The notes: generated from the letters alone by a model not told the origin. DNA of 64,000 nt from Adiantum capillus-veneris (GCA_014529385.2 CM043947.1:124470891-124534890), one strand, 5' to 3'. Shown: positions 22,200-33,870, numbered from the stretch's first letter. Program-made: numbers and translations.

Positions 22200-23523
22200 C
22201 AGGACATAAAAGTGTCCTTTCAGGGTTTTGAAAAAAACCTCCAAAACCATAGTAGATCCACTCATTTTGTAAAATCCTTTCATGAGGTTATAGTTCAAGG
22301 CCTACTATACATGGAAAAAAAAAGAAACTTGTAAAATTTCTAATCTTTTGGTCACACCAAGCCTCCAAAGTTGATGGACCAGTGCATTTTCATCAAAACA
22401 GTCATTTCTTACGTTTTGTTGCATAAAAATAAGATTAGAGATTTTTGTAGGACTTGATATAAATTCCCTAGTTAACTTCAATGGGTTGGTAATCAGAACA
22501 TATGATTGCTTCTCACTCACTATTTTTTGTTTTGCCAAAATAAATAGGTACAAAAAAGTTGATTTTTTACCATTCTGCAAATCGATCATCAAAGTTTCCA
22601 TAGCCACGCTCAATACAAATAATGTATGCATGTTTTCTTAGTTCCCTATTGTACTTTATATTCATAAGGAGCCATGAAGCATGTCAAAAGAATAATACAT
22701 CTCTTACCAAGGGGAATCTTGGGGACAAAGATGAAGTGCTAAATACAGCAAACATGAAAAAACTGGGTTCAACATTATGCGTTGTAGAATCCCATAGAAA
22801 CTATTCAATATCTAGCCAAATTTGATCCTTATGACTAGATATGGTTACTACCTACAAAATGCATATATTTGTCACAAGAAACTAACAATATTGAAAAAGC
22901 TATACTTGATATACTAGAATGTTTCGTTTTCTTCTATAATTGAAAAAATCAACCATCGTTGTGTACTATGCAAAATAGGGTATTAGGTGCCCCAAAACTC
23001 AAGTAATATTAGCTTTATGTTACAATATGCAACATAGAAAATCAAAAATGCATTTGGATATCATGAAATCCACCAAAAAAATCATAGAAGAGCTAAAATT
23101 GACTAAAATACAAGATTTGACAATTTTTGTAATTTGGTCATAACTTACAATTTTAATATTTATTTCTCCCTAGAAGCATCAGGACATGTTAAGGACTACT
23201 AAAGATAGTTTTCTAGCATTATAGACCTCACAAACATGAATTCTAGAGTGGTATAGTTGCAAAAAGTTGAAAAAAGGCAAAAACAGGACCCGTTTTTTCA
23301 CACAGTTTAGGTTGTGAAATGTTGTGCAAGGACAAGGTTAAAGATGGAATTGATATTCCAAAAAAATGTCGAGTTTTTTTCAGCTCATGAGACAACTTTC
23401 TAGATAGATAGCACCTCAAAATCCATTTTGAAACTCTTGAAATAATTCAAGGAAAATGGTCACTTAACAGGACATAAAAGTGTCCCAAGACATAAAAGTG
23501 TCCCATTACCAACCTAGTGTTAA
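22177..23523. mobile_element. Non-autonomous inverted-repeat transposon flanked by TTAA
   Basis: The left end TTAACACCAGGTTGGTAA and the right end (reverse complement TTAACACTAGGTTGGTAA) form inverted repeats, each followed by hairpin-type motifs GGACATAAAAGTGTCC (22200, 23470, 23487). Removing the insert and one TTAA continues the extra-ORF reading frame to a stop at 23540-23542, supporting a TTAA target duplication. The interior (22300-23450) is AT-rich and lacks a transposase. A relative ends at 1102. The class is uncertain (piggyBac-like by target, CACTA-like by terminus). Confidence 0.75.
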
Positions 23524-23567
23524 AGACTATTTCAGCCCATAAAGTTGTGTCAAGGGACGACACAAGC

Positions 23568-23581
23568 GAGGATGAAGGGGT
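23568..23581 (+). other. Element B polypurine tract
   Basis: Purine-rich GAGGATGAAGGGG directly before the 3' LTR start; it would prime plus-strand DNA. Confidence 0.7.
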
Positions 23582-24493
23582 TGTTAGCAGCAAGCTAACA
23601 CAGATACCATTTTTTGGAGTTCTCTTTGTAAAAACATCTATTATTTAATAAATTGAGAATATTGTAACTCTTATTTTTTTGGATAAACTCTGTAATTAAT
23701 GAGCCAGGGCTACAAGCTTCTAGACTCTATCAGCCAGTCATTTCCCAGCTTTGGTAGAGCTGTAGATTATTAGTTTTAACCACCCAAAAACCTTGGCTCA
23801 GGTATAAAAGCCAACTTTTGTAAGTTTTGGATAAGAAATACACAGCGTGAGCTAACGGCACTCACTCCTCTCCTTCTCGCGCTTCCTACTCCCTCCCCGG
23901 TTGTCACAGTGCAGTCGCGTTTGTTGCATTAATGCAACCACAAGTAAGAGCTTTACGCATTGACGTAAGCAGTTCACAGTATTTCGTAGCTTTTGGCGTC
24001 GCCGAACCACAACCTAATTTCATCATAGCTAGGAATTTACACTTTCAAATAAAAAAGTAAGCATAGGCGGGGTATGGGGGCATCAGTGCTAAGCATTTAG
24101 ATGCATTCTGGGTCGAAAACGACTAGGTCAAAAATCTACTGCTGTTAATAATCGCGATTTTGGAACTTGACCTAAAGTGGGGTTTGAGACCATAAGCACG
24201 TGTGCGTAGGTCATATAAACTTGTCCTATAAGTTTCTTTATGTTTGGATGTCATTTGATGCTGTAACAGATGTGATTTGTTTGCCGATGAGCAATTGGCT
24301 TTTGGTGATTTCAGTCACTTGAGTTTAGCCTGAGTTAGATGCGAGTTGTTAGTTATTTTTCGAGAGATTGACAACCTCTTGTAGCCTCTATGCACTAGTC
24401 GAGTCAGCTTCATCCCATGGATTGACAAATTAATCGTGGTTCTCACTAATACTGCAATAAGATAGGATGGTGAGGTTAGGCATGCATCCCACA
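23582..24493 (+). repeat. Element B 3' LTR
   Basis: Starts TGTTAGCAGCAAGCTAACA, ends GCATCCCACA; matches 5709-6631 with scattered substitutions and small indels. Contains a half copy of the element's palindrome, GTTAATAATCGCGATTTT, at 24144. Confidence 0.93.
23803..23810 (+). promoter_or_regulatory. TATA box of element B 3' LTR
   Basis: TATAAAAG in GGTATAAAAGCC, same context as in the 5' LTR. Confidence 0.6.
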
Positions 24494-25527
24494 TGCCGCT
24501 TGCTGAACTACCCAAGCCTTCTAAGCTTTTGCACTACATGTTTACTTCCTTCCTTGAGTCTTAATTGATGCTACACCACTGTGATGCGTGTGATCTTGTC
24601 ATAACCATCAATGAAAAGTGTGGTGAAGTTACCCAACATAGAGATGTACTCTTCTCTCTCTTCACTAGCTAACTCAGTGAAGAGTAGCCGATGTAACTTA
24701 CTTGTATCCACCAAGGGTTGCGTATCTGATGTTCCCTCTTGGTTCTCTAGTGGTGCTTCAAATTGTGTCAATCTCGTTGGATCTCTGAGGATGACTCCCA
24801 TCACTTTGATGATATTGTCACTCTCCTCATTTGTTGTCGTGTCTTCTCCCAAGGTGGTCGAAGAGTCACTGGTGAATTCATCTTTCGATGCCTCCAAGAT
24901 CATGTTGCATTGCTTCCCAGTCTGCATGTCATAGAATATGGGCTTCCCTTTAACATCCCTCATCTATATCATTCCGGTACTCCAATCCTGCTTAGCCTCC
25001 ATAGCCATGAGCCATGGTCTTCTGAGAATGACAGGGTAGCCCTCCCCTTTGTGTGGCATGACAAACATCTCTACCTCCACTTTTGTGTTGAATGCCTTCT
25101 CCTTGACTGCATTCACAATGACTATGCACTTCACTTTGATGTTATTTGCCATTTTAACTCGGCAGCGTGCCAACCTAATTACCTCTAGGCCTAGATGGTG
25201 CATCATTTTCTCATTCACGATGCATATTTGTGCGCCACCATGTATGTAGATGTTTGAGATGCATTGCCCCTTGATATAGGCATCCATGATAGGTAGGATG
25301 TCATATAGTTTCCTCCCAGAGATATCCCTAGCTATCCTTGGTCTTGATTTTCTAGTACTTCCCATCTTCGTCCATTGTCTCCTCATCCTTGGTGCAAGAT
25401 GGAGTAATTGGGGCCAGGTTATTTTCGGACCTTGCATCAAAACATCTTGAACTAGGTCATATGGTTTAGCATACTCGCCCAACAAAAAATTCCACGATGT
25501 CAATTTTTCACAGAGGCATAGATGCAT
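24494..25527 (-). pseudogene. Element D protease and RT N-terminus (broken)
   Basis: The minus strand from 25527 to 24571 is one frame with a single internal stop (near 24964). It contains IYIHGGAQICIVNEKMM, a Tat-type retropepsin site in which the usual Asp of D-G-G-A is His, then VILRRPWLMAMEAK. The acidic linker and LASEEREEYISML lead toward RT. The RT fingers resume across element B at 5708. Order and strand match 2100-5708, so both halves belong to one element split by B. Confidence 0.8.
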
Positions 25528-26080
25528 GCTTGCTAGACTCTCCTTTTCCTTTCATCTTTTCCTCCCTTTGAGAGGCCTCTTCGTGCCTAGCGCACTCCCA
25601 TGGCATCTACTTCTTCTACTTTTCCTTTTTCTCTATCCTTCTCTTTGATGCACTCTTCTACCTTTGACTTTCCTTTAGCTTCAAGGATGATGACACTCAA
25701 TGCTTTCTTTTCAGCAGGTGGTGGAGGTAGCGATGAAATGAGGTTGCAGTGATGGTGGTGGTTGTACGGGCGGTTAAAGGATTTGGACTATTGGAATCAC
25801 CTTTGGTTGCCTAGGCGGTGGTGGCCTTGCCCTTGATGGAGAAATCTGCTTCTGCCTTATGCCTCTATTGAATTTCTACCTTCTTGGATGAGGATAGTAG
25901 TACATTCCATGGCTATCCTCTCCACATTTGTAACAATGTTAGTCTTGATTTTGTCTTTGCTGCCCTCTTCCTTGCTCTAGATTTCTAGCAAGTACATGCA
26001 CTTTTTGCACCAGATGTACTGAAATAGTCTCTAACTGGTTGTTGATTTTGTTATCATATACATGTCGTAGTGATGTGTGT
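25528..26080 (-). pseudogene. Element D gag remnant
   Basis: Frames are heavily broken. On the minus strand near 25906-25942 a zinc knuckle CYKCGEDSHGM is visible, with the last Cys lost. It is preceded by Gln/Arg-rich sequence and followed by Pro-rich and Lys/Glu-rich stretches typical of a gag C-terminus. The 5' part and LTR of D are missing; the copia element begins at about 26081. Confidence 0.6.
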
Positions 26081-26277
26081 GAATACACTAGGACCACCGG
26101 GGCATTTTTTCCCTCTTTAGGAGGTTTTTCTCCCCATGCATTGTGTAGATGCCCATCACTCTAGGTCTATCTATCTTTCCATTGCAGACTAAGTAGCACA
26201 CTCTCTATTGTGTGATTTGAGCTTCCTTCATCTTCTCCAAGCTGTGTGCGTTTCTCTGCAACCCTAATTCCAACTAT
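26081..26277 (+). repeat. Element C 5' LTR remnant
   Basis: The sequence before the primer site has the pyrimidine-rich style of a copia R-U5 (CTCTTTAGGAGGTTTTTCTCC). No second LTR is present, so the left boundary with element D is approximate. Confidence 0.45.
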
Positions 26278-26288
26278 TGATATCAGAG
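26278..26288 (+). other. Primer-binding site, initiator tRNA-Met type
   Basis: TGATATCAGAG differs at one base from TGGTATCAGAG, the usual copia primer site complementary to initiator tRNA-Met. The ~350 bp to the gag start are leader. Confidence 0.7.
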
Positions 26289-26638
26289 GAGGGTGCGTCC
26301 TCCTAGACTTAGTCGCCAGCAGCTCCAGCACATGCCTTTCTCACTTTATCTGATTTCAGTGAGCTTTGGCGAGCGTTCGCAGGTCAACAAAAATTTCAAA
26401 AAGCTCGTAGATCTTAGTCTGCTCAGATTTCTGATTCGAGCTCATTTTGGCCTCCGTTTCCACTATAGATAGGTCTGCACAGGCAATTTCTTCATTTAGT
26501 GTAAAAATTTTTTCAGTCCCATTTTTTGTATAACAGGTCCTATACAATCTATTGTGGGTTGTGCTATATAGAACATAATAGTCTCCCTTAGTTTCTCCTC
26601 ATTTTGGATAGTTTTCACATGAGGTCCATACATTTACC

Positions 26639-27540
26639 ATGGCTGACAACAACACAGATGTGTTCAAGACGTTTGCTGTTGAGGACAAGTTGGATGGGGA
26701 CAATTACCCTATGTGGGCTTACGTGATGCAATATGTTCTTGTTTCAAAGGGCATCTAGATTATTGTGCAGGGCATTGATGTTCGTCCTGGTTCTGAGAAT
26801 ATAGACGATGTTGAGGATGTTGCAGGTCTTGCTGCAAGGGTTGCCGCTATTAGAGTTGTTTTGCCCACGGCAGAACAAGCTCGTTGCACAGGCTCATGTG
26901 TTGATTGCATTGTTTGTGAAGCACACCATTACTCCTCTTATTCATTCAGTGAAATCTGCAAAATAGGCTTGCGATATTCTAGCAGGTCTTTATACAAGCT
27001 GCAATGAGGCTAAAATTGCTTTGCTGCGTAAAGAGCTGGGATCGAAGATTATGCATGAGGAAGATGATATGGACACTTTCCTTGATGGTGTCAAGGATGT
27101 CAATGAGCAACTTATTTCTGCAAGTGAAGTCATTTCACACGTTCCCTTGTGCAAACTGTTCTTGATGCCTTACCAGATTCTTACCAGACTTTTGCTAGTA
27201 CTTGGAGAATTATGCCCCAAGGAAATCCTGAAGTTTTCAAGTTTGATGCATTATGCACATTTTTGTTGCAAGAGTCACTTTCACAAGAAAATAGGACTAG
27301 GGAGCATGCAGTTGAATATGCTTTTATTGCTTCTCAAAGAAAGGTGGTAACACTAATGCAGTCACTTCTTATGGTTCTGCTGCATGTGGCAAAACTTCTG
27401 TTCTTAATGCTTTTGCTGGCAGTAATTCATCTGGAAATTCTGGTGATAAAGGCAAAAAGAAGATGTATTGCCATCATTGTAAAGCTAATGATCACTTGAT
27501 CAAGCAGTGTCCTAAGTTGAAGTCCAAAGAGGCTAAGAAA
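26639..27540 (+). pseudogene. Element C gag (broken)
   Basis: The start MADNNTDVFKTFAVEDKLDG and then DNYPMWAYVM is the typical copia gag opening (KLDGxNYxxW). A stop at 26756 and frameshifts at about 27010-27450 break it; recognisable parts include KIALLRKELGSK-like sequence and FASTWRIMPQGNPEVFKFD. The end holds a complete zinc knuckle, CHHCKANDHLIKQC (C-x2-C-x4-H-x4-C), near 27466-27510. It would bind and package element RNA. Confidence 0.85.
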
Positions 27541-28405
27541 AAAGAGGGTGGTTCCACTTCAAATGTTGGTTCCACTACAAATGCAGCCATTGTTGAGTCT
27601 TCTGTGAAAGGAGACTGTGATGCTGATGTTGATGCAAAATGGGCTTTTAGTGTAGACTGCACTTACAATCCTATTGTCCATGATGCATGCATGTCAGTTC
27701 TTGCAGTTTCACATGTGTGGTATTTTGATAGTGGTGCTACAAAGCACATTACCTCACATCATGAATTGTTCATCTCTCTCGAGTTTGTCCCTCATGGGAA
27801 TTCAGTCACTTGTGCCAGCAATGCCTTTTATTTAGTTCAGGGGATTGGAAAGATTGTGCTTACTACTGCAAATGGCAGTTCTTTCACACTTGTTGATGCA
27901 CTTTATGTACTTGGGCTCAAGAAGATTCTTTTGTCTGTATCTGCACTTACTAGACTTGGACTTGTATTGAAATTTGTGGATGATAGATGTACAGTTCACA
28001 ATCTCAGTTTGGTGATTAAATTGTTGCATCTAGCCTTTTGTGTCGTGGGATGTATAATCTCACTTTGTATGACAAGTGTGGATAAAATTTTGCAAATGCA
28101 GTTGCAGATTCAAGGGCTATTTCAGATGCAAAACTTTGGCATACACGTTTCGGTCATCTGAATTTTGCCAGTTTGCTACGTTTGCCAAAATCTGGTATGG
28201 TTGCTTCTTTTCTGCCTCTTGAAGCACCTATGAAACATGTTTGTGAAGGCTGTATTTTAGGTAAAATGCAGCGTTCTAAGTTTCCAAAGGATGGTTCAGT
28301 TAGGGCCACATGCAGCTTGTAGCTTGTGCATAGTGATGTTGGCTATGGTTGAAAATGTATTGAAATGTACGATGAGCACTCCTCATTTTTATTGAGGGGG
28401 AGAGT
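27541..28405 (+). pseudogene. Element C protease and pre-integrase domain
   Basis: The frame open to 28161 carries VWYFDSGATKHITSH with an intact Asp-Ser-Gly-Ala active site (about 27720), LVDALYVLGLKKILLS, then after a frameshift LWHTRFGHLNFASLLRL and CEGCILGKM, the zinc-binding pre-integrase domain. LVHSDVG (about 28330) supplies the first catalytic Asp of integrase. The next 60 bp jump to the second-Asp region, so part of the integrase core is deleted. Confidence 0.85.
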
Positions 28406-28912
28406 ATATGTCTCATGAATTTAATGCATTTCTAGCTAGTCGTGGGATAAAACACCAATGTACAATGCCTTATACACCTCAGAAAAATGGTGTTGCTGAG
28501 AGGAAAAACAAGTCACTTACGGAAATGGCACGATGTATGGTCAAAATTCAAGCTTTGCCGCATTCTTTTTGGCTTGAGGCCATCATGTGTGCCACTTTTG
28601 TACTGAACGGGTGTCCTACAAAATCTTTTCAATCTATCACTCCATATGAAGCATGGCATGATAGAAAGCCTTCTACTGAGCACATGTGTATTTTTGGCTA
28701 TTTGGCATATGCTTTGGTGCCCAAACACAGCGTAGAAAACTGGATGATGAGGCTACCAAATGTATTTTTGTTGGTTATAGTGTTGAAAGCAAAGGCTACA
28801 GGCTGTATCATCCGCAAACAAAGCGTATTTTGGTTTCAGGGGATATAGTGTTTGTAGAAGATTCTGCTCAGCCCTTGCTACCATTTACTAGAGACAGTAA
28901 TGTAAGCTCATA
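28406..28912 (+). pseudogene. Element C integrase, C-terminal two thirds
   Basis: FNAFLASRGIKHQCTMPYTP, QKNGVAERKNKSL with the catalytic Glu, and FWLEAIMCATFVLNGCPTK are standard copia integrase blocks. A frameshift near 28740 continues into EATKCIFVGYSVESKGYRLY. The second catalytic Asp normally precedes GGEY; here only GEY remains, after the deletion. Confidence 0.85.
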
Positions 28913-30277
28913 GGACATTAATGACACTTTGTTGCCTCTTTTCAATGGTGGAAGTTCGAATGTAAACTCCAATGAGACAAATATATAGCCTATGGGGGTT
29001 TCCAAAAATGCTACAGATTAGCCTATTACTGATGCAGATATACATGATGTACTTGATGAGGAAAGGGCTGAAAATGAACAGGCTAGAGGTATGCCAAAAT
29101 GGCTGGTGCATACATTGCATGATAGTAAATTCGATGCACCTTTGTCTAGTCATACTCGTTTAGGCTCTGACCATGCATCTTATGCATTAGATTGTTATGC
29201 TTTTCTATGTCTTGCTTACATGATGTTGAGGAACCTCTGTCTTTTGATGAAGCACAAAATTCAAAAAATTGGATGGTTGCCATGCAATCAGAATATGATG
29301 CACCTATATAAAATGACACATGGAATTTATGTGATTTTCCTCCTGGAAAAAAGGCCATTGGTATGAAATGGGTTTACAAGTTGACATGCAAGTCGGATGG
29401 TGAGATCAATCACCATAAGGCTCGACTTGTTGCAAAGGGTTATGCACAACAAAAAGGCATAGAGTATGAAGAGACTTTTTCTTCCACTTTTCGTATGACT
29501 ACTGTGCATTTTCTATGTGCATTGGTAGCTCATTTTGGTTTGGATGTACATCAATCACACCTAGTTACTGCTTTCTTGAATGGTGAAATATTTGAGGAAT
29601 TTTTTGTAACGTAGCCTTGTGGTTTTGTCAAGAAAGGACAAGAGGACAAAGTGTGCAGATGTAAGAAGGCTTTGTATGGGTTGAAGCAATCTCCTCGTGC
29701 TTGGTATGAGAAAGCTGACACTCATTGTCAAACGAAGCTTTCGTAACTGTCCAACAAAAAGCGCATTATATGTAAATCATGAGGATGATGTACTTCTCAT
29801 TGTGGTCCTTTATGTAGATGATTTGTTGATAATTGGATCAAATGAGATACATATTGCTGAATTTAAGGCTGATTTGAATGCTACTTTCAAGATGGAAGAT
29901 TTGGAGCTGTTGCATCATTACTTGGGCATACATTTTAAGTAGTATAATGGTGGTATTGCCTTGTGTCTGAAAAGTTACATAGAGATATTGCTATGTAAGT
30001 TTAGACTTGAGGATTGCAGACCTATTGCCACTCCCATGGAAACAGGTTTGAAGTTAAGTTTACATGATGCTGGTGATCCTGCTGATGTCACTCTTTACCA
30101 AACTGTTTTTGGCTACCTTGTTTATGTATGCAACACGAGGCCGAATATTCAATTTGCAGTCTCACAGGTCAGCAGATTTATGCATAGCCTAGGGTCTAAG
30201 CATTTGGAGGTTGTCAAGAGGATTTTTTGCTAGCTTAGTGGCACTTTATATGTTGGCTTGTTTTATCCCAAGGGTGG
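28913..30277 (+). pseudogene. Element C reverse transcriptase and partial RNase H
   Basis: After a degenerate linker (28913-29240) RT begins near 29250 with MKWVYKLTCKSDGEI, KARLVAKGYAQ, FGLDVHQSHLVTAFLNGE, ALYGLKQSPRAWYE and LYVDDLLIIGS, so the YVDD catalytic motif is intact (about 29815). The thumb and connection run to RPNIQFAVSQVSRFMHS, then GTLYVGLFYPKG of RNase H, where the element is cut. Three frameshifts and one stop inactivate it. Confidence 0.88.
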
Positions 30278-30400
30278 ATGACTTCACGGTAGTTGTAAAA
30301 AAGGGGACCACACACCAAAGAGCAGATCATCTTTCATGAATATTTCATGGGGAAGCACCTCAGGGTGTCAATGATGACCTTCTTGATCATATCTATTTAA
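30278..30400 (+). pseudogene. Element A RNase H tail
   Basis: The copia frame switches to DDFTVVVKKGTTHQRADHLS, nearly the same as the end of B's RNase H (DFTVVVKKGTTHQRANHLS), followed by GEAPQGVNDDLLD. The rest of gag and RT is missing. Confidence 0.85.
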
Positions 30401-30489
30401 AATAAAAATGGTACCGAGATGGAGCGAAGAGGTCATTTCTCTACTCATGATTTGCTCATTGCAGATAGAAAGACAAACATCAATTATCC

Positions 30490-32090
30490 ATCAAACACGA
30501 AATCTCCAGCTTTTAGCAGGACAACTGAACAAACACGGTAAGGATGAGATATTGAGACTTTATGTATAGCCCGAAGATACCACATACTACCTCAAACAGG
30601 CTCATATACAAAATACGGGATTTCCACAACTGTGAAACACAAACAGGCCAACGGCTACAGAGACTGGGCGTCTAGTGGCCAAACCTAGAACACAGTGTCC
30701 ATACATATGTAAAATCCTACGGTATTTGTACAAAGTAACCACCAGTGGAACATGCCACCCTGTTTCGAGTAGTACAAGCACCTAAATGGAGTGCTCACAT
30801 AGTTGAGTACTTAAACAACCAGACCTTTCCAGAGGAATGGGGAAAAATAAGAATGAAAATTGAAGCAGAAGAGGCCAAACAATATCTGCTCATTGCTAAC
30901 CACCTATATAGGTGGGGAAAGGACAAACAATTACGGTTGTGTGCTATAGAAAGCGAATATTAAGTTATCCTAGATCAAGCACACTCAAGACAACCAGGGG
31001 ACATTTCTTGGCTGATAAAATGGCAAGGCTTGTGCTACACTAAGGCATATGGTGGCCAACCCTGTTTATGGATGCAGAGACATATGTCAAACATTGTGAT
31101 GAATGTCAACGCACAAAACCACCCCAAAGGAGAGATGAAATGCCAGTGAGGCCCATGATGGGCCTATGTGCTTTTGCCAAATGGGGCATTGACTTCATTG
31201 GTCCCATCATACCTTGAGGATACAGGACTCATGCACAATACATCATCGTAGCAACAGACTACATGACAAAATGGACGGAAGCAAAAGCAACCCCAAAAAA
31301 CGATGCAACAACTACATCTCAGTTCCTTTCCAGAAATGTCTTTACAAGATATGAAATACCAATTGATATAGTGAGCGATAGGGGAACAGACTTTTTAAAC
31401 GATGTTATTGAAAGCCTCCTTGACGAATTCATGGTGGTCCATCACAAACTCGCACCCTATCATTTGCAAGCTAATGGGAAAGCAGAGAGTACAAACAAAA
31501 TCTTATGAATTGTACTCACCAAAATAGTTAGCGACTCAAGGAATGATTGGGATCAAAAGCTACACATAGCCTTATGGACTTACAGAGTGGCTTTTAAAAC
31601 CGTCCATTGAAACAACTCCCTTTAACCTTGGTATCGGGATTAATGCGATCCTACCACTAGAATTCCTAATCAAAACCCTAAGAGTGGCAACACAATTAGG
31701 ATGGATGGGCCATGAGCTATCGGAGAGATTAGACACCCTAGAACAATTAGATGAAACCAGACTTAGAGCGACAGCTGGGATATATTCTCAAAAATAACAA
31801 ATGAAAGCTTTCCATGATCAACACGTGATTGGAAAGGAGTTCCAAAAAGGGAATTACGACAGCACTCCAAAAAACTCAAAAAGCAAGGAATGCCCCGGGG
31901 CCTTTTGTAATACAAGATATATCGCAAAGTGGCGCCGTCAAGCTTGCAACATTAGCAGGAAAGGAGATGCCTAATTGGAATAGTGGCTGCAGATTAAAGA
32001 AATATCTTTTTCCGCTAACACCAGAAGAAATCGCAACACAACATGCAGCAGCGCAGCGCCGACATCAAGCATAGAACATTTGGGAACAAG
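30490..32090 (+). pseudogene. Element A integrase with two zinc modules (broken)
   Basis: First module: LLAGQLNKHGKDEILRLYV, LKQAHIQNTG, then in another frame GFHNCETQTG, RLGV, YVKSYGICTK (30500-30735). A linker (APKWSAHIVEYL, IEAEEAKQYLLIANHLYRWG) leads to a second module, LDQAHSRQPG, GHFLADKMA, CDECQRTK (30970-31125). Core: KWGIDFIGPI, DIVSDRGTDFLND and NGKAESTNKIL keep all three acidic residues. The tail contains LATLAGKEMPNWNSG and LKKYLFPLTPEE. Stops and frameshifts are common. The double HHCC arrangement equals that of B. Confidence 0.85.
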
Positions 32091-32189
32091 CACAACAGGA
32101 AGCCAAACTTGGAATATAAAAGCGCAAATAGCAAGAAAACTTCAAAAGAAAGCACAATAGAACGTGGCTATTGAGACTAGTTCGATAGC

Positions 32190-33187
32190 ATCCATACAAA
32201 TGGTAGCTACATGGTTAGGAGGAATGGATCTGCATTCATTTACAACTTTCCGCCATCACCATCGAGAGAGCCTTAGTGGACACAGGGGCTAGAGATAATG
32301 TAGTTAACTACTCCACTTTTAAAAAAATCACGTGGAAACGTCTAATGCCGAACACTATGGGGTTCAAAGTAGGAAACAAAGGCACTATGGTTTGTCTGGG
32401 CCACATAAATTTACCAATCACCATTGTTGGAACAGTTTATCTTCACCAATTTCATATGGTCAAAGGTCAATATCTTAACGAAGCAGTTATTCTAGGAGTG
32501 CCTTGGAAGCGCACTTATCAAGCCACTCCAAACTGGCTGGAAAATACCTTTCTCCTCAAACACGAGGCCAATCTTTCACCATGCCATTCGTACAAATGGA
32601 CCATGTATGGGAACCTCTATCATCGTCACATGCACCAGCTCAACGATATTCCACAACCATGGTCAAGAAAATCTGGGTCAAAAAATCAATCATGGAAACC
32701 AAGCCTAGGAAATTGTGGATACCAAATCGACAAACCAATACACATCAGCCTACATTGCCTACACAGAAATAAAGCCTCCACAAATTGTCCACCGCTTTTG
32801 TCACATGACCTAATCCAATGGACCACTATCTTCGACAACCAAACACTGTCAAGTGGGTATGGCAACAAAAACAAACTCGCCAGCACGATGCCTCTTCTAG
32901 AGAATCCAAACCCAAGAAATTTTAGTGGCGACCAAAACAAAGCCAAAAAGCAACCCAACCATCAGCATCAAAACTTTTGCAGGTCACAGTCAAACACAGA
33001 GCGCCGATTACTATTGTTCGGCCCATGTAGCTTCAAGGCAACCTCACCACCAATAGCCACTAAACATATTGTTCAGTACCTCTCTCTTGCACAACATTTT
33101 GTTTCCCCATGCATATCCTCCATTAGCATCATAGATCCACACTATATGGCTATGCATAGACACGTGCTTTGTTCCCAAGCACTCTGA
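32190..33187 (+). pseudogene. Element A retropepsin-like domain with W-x-P-K-type motifs, after integrase
   Basis: LVDTGARDNVVNYSTFKK has an intact Asp-Thr-Gly-Ala (GAC at 32279). FKVGNKGTMVCLGHINLPI and AVILGVPWKRTYQA follow, giving a recognisable retropepsin fold of about 95 residues. A frameshift near 32540 leads to the tail: KIWVKKSI (32668), KLWIPNRQ (32709), VKWVWQQK (32849), WRPKQ (32920). It starts about 200 bp after the integrase tail. N encodes the same layout intact. Confidence 0.8.
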
Positions 33188-33214
33188 CACAGGTTCGTCG
33201 GGGATGGCTCACTC

Positions 33215-33228
33215 TAGGAAGGGGGAAA
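33215..33228 (+). other. Internal polypurine tract of element A
   Basis: TAGGAAGGGGGAAAA stands just after the protease frame and nearly repeats this element's terminal tract (AGGAAGGGGGGAA, 44525). Confidence 0.65.
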
Positions 33229-33790
33229 ATGGGGCAGGATTATCATTTGTATATATTATTATTATCATCTTACTTATTTTCTTTCTCTTTCCTTTCTTTT
33301 TCTTTAAAAAACAAGTTTTTCAGAGCCTGACAAACTCTTAGTTGGCATAATCATGAGCCATACCGTCACCATCTAATACCAGAATAAGAGTATGTATATA
33401 AGGGAGGAAACAATAGTTTTGGCTAATTTTTGGCCGATTAATAATCATTGTAAATAATTTTCTTTTATAAAAAAGCCAAAAACAATAGATAATCAACAAA
33501 AAATTGATAAGTCAAGCCAGGAAAGTCGGAAAGCAAACGCCAAAACTTCAAAGCAAGGACTTCGAACATGGAAAATATGGAAAGATTTGACACAAGATGA
33601 ATTTTGAGCCAACTTCTGAAGGATCAAAACTACAGATCGAACGCCATTTGTAAACCGAGTGTCAGAATGACGAACGGTTCGAACCGCAGGTGATATGAAC
33701 AACAAGATATGATCAATGGTGGTAAGTATAAATGGGGCATTCCGGGTAGACTAGGAACATATAGTCAAATGGGGCAATATAAGCTCATTT

Positions 33791-33795
<5 letters not shown>

Positions 33796-33868
<73 letters not shown>
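33796..33868. repeat. (CA)n(GA)n compound microsatellite
   Basis: (CA)14 followed by (GA)22. Overlapping ORFs on both strands are artefacts. Confidence 0.97.

Positions 33869-33870
<2 letters not shown>

Larger units (their letters stand above)
5709..24493 (+). mobile_element. Element B: 18.8-kb Ty3/gypsy retrotransposon
   Basis: Two related LTRs (5709-6631 and 23582-24493) bound an internal region with a tRNA-Asp-type primer site, leader, gag, RT-RNase H, integrase with two zinc modules, retropepsin-like domain, internal polypurine tract, palindrome repeats, an extra ORF and a terminal polypurine tract. It lies within the RT of element D. The flanks (TTCCT and TGCCG) do not form a target duplication. 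Every frame is broken, so this copy is dead. The gene order with protease after integrase, also seen in element A, is not the standard Ty3 order (gag-PR-RT-RH-INT). Confidence 0.85.
26081..30277 (+). mobile_element. Element C: Ty1/copia retrotransposon, both ends truncated
   Basis: Order on the plus strand: LTR remnant, initiator-tRNA-Met primer site, gag with zinc knuckle, protease, pre-integrase zinc domain, part of integrase, reverse transcriptase, start of RNase H. This copia order (INT before RT) differs from the neighbouring Ty3 elements. The 3' end breaks off inside RNase H at about 30275, where element A begins in mid-frame. Confidence 0.88.

Noticed and set aside
22305-22825. ORFs inside the TTAA transposon
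   Set aside because: AT-rich random frames; no transposase-like motif.
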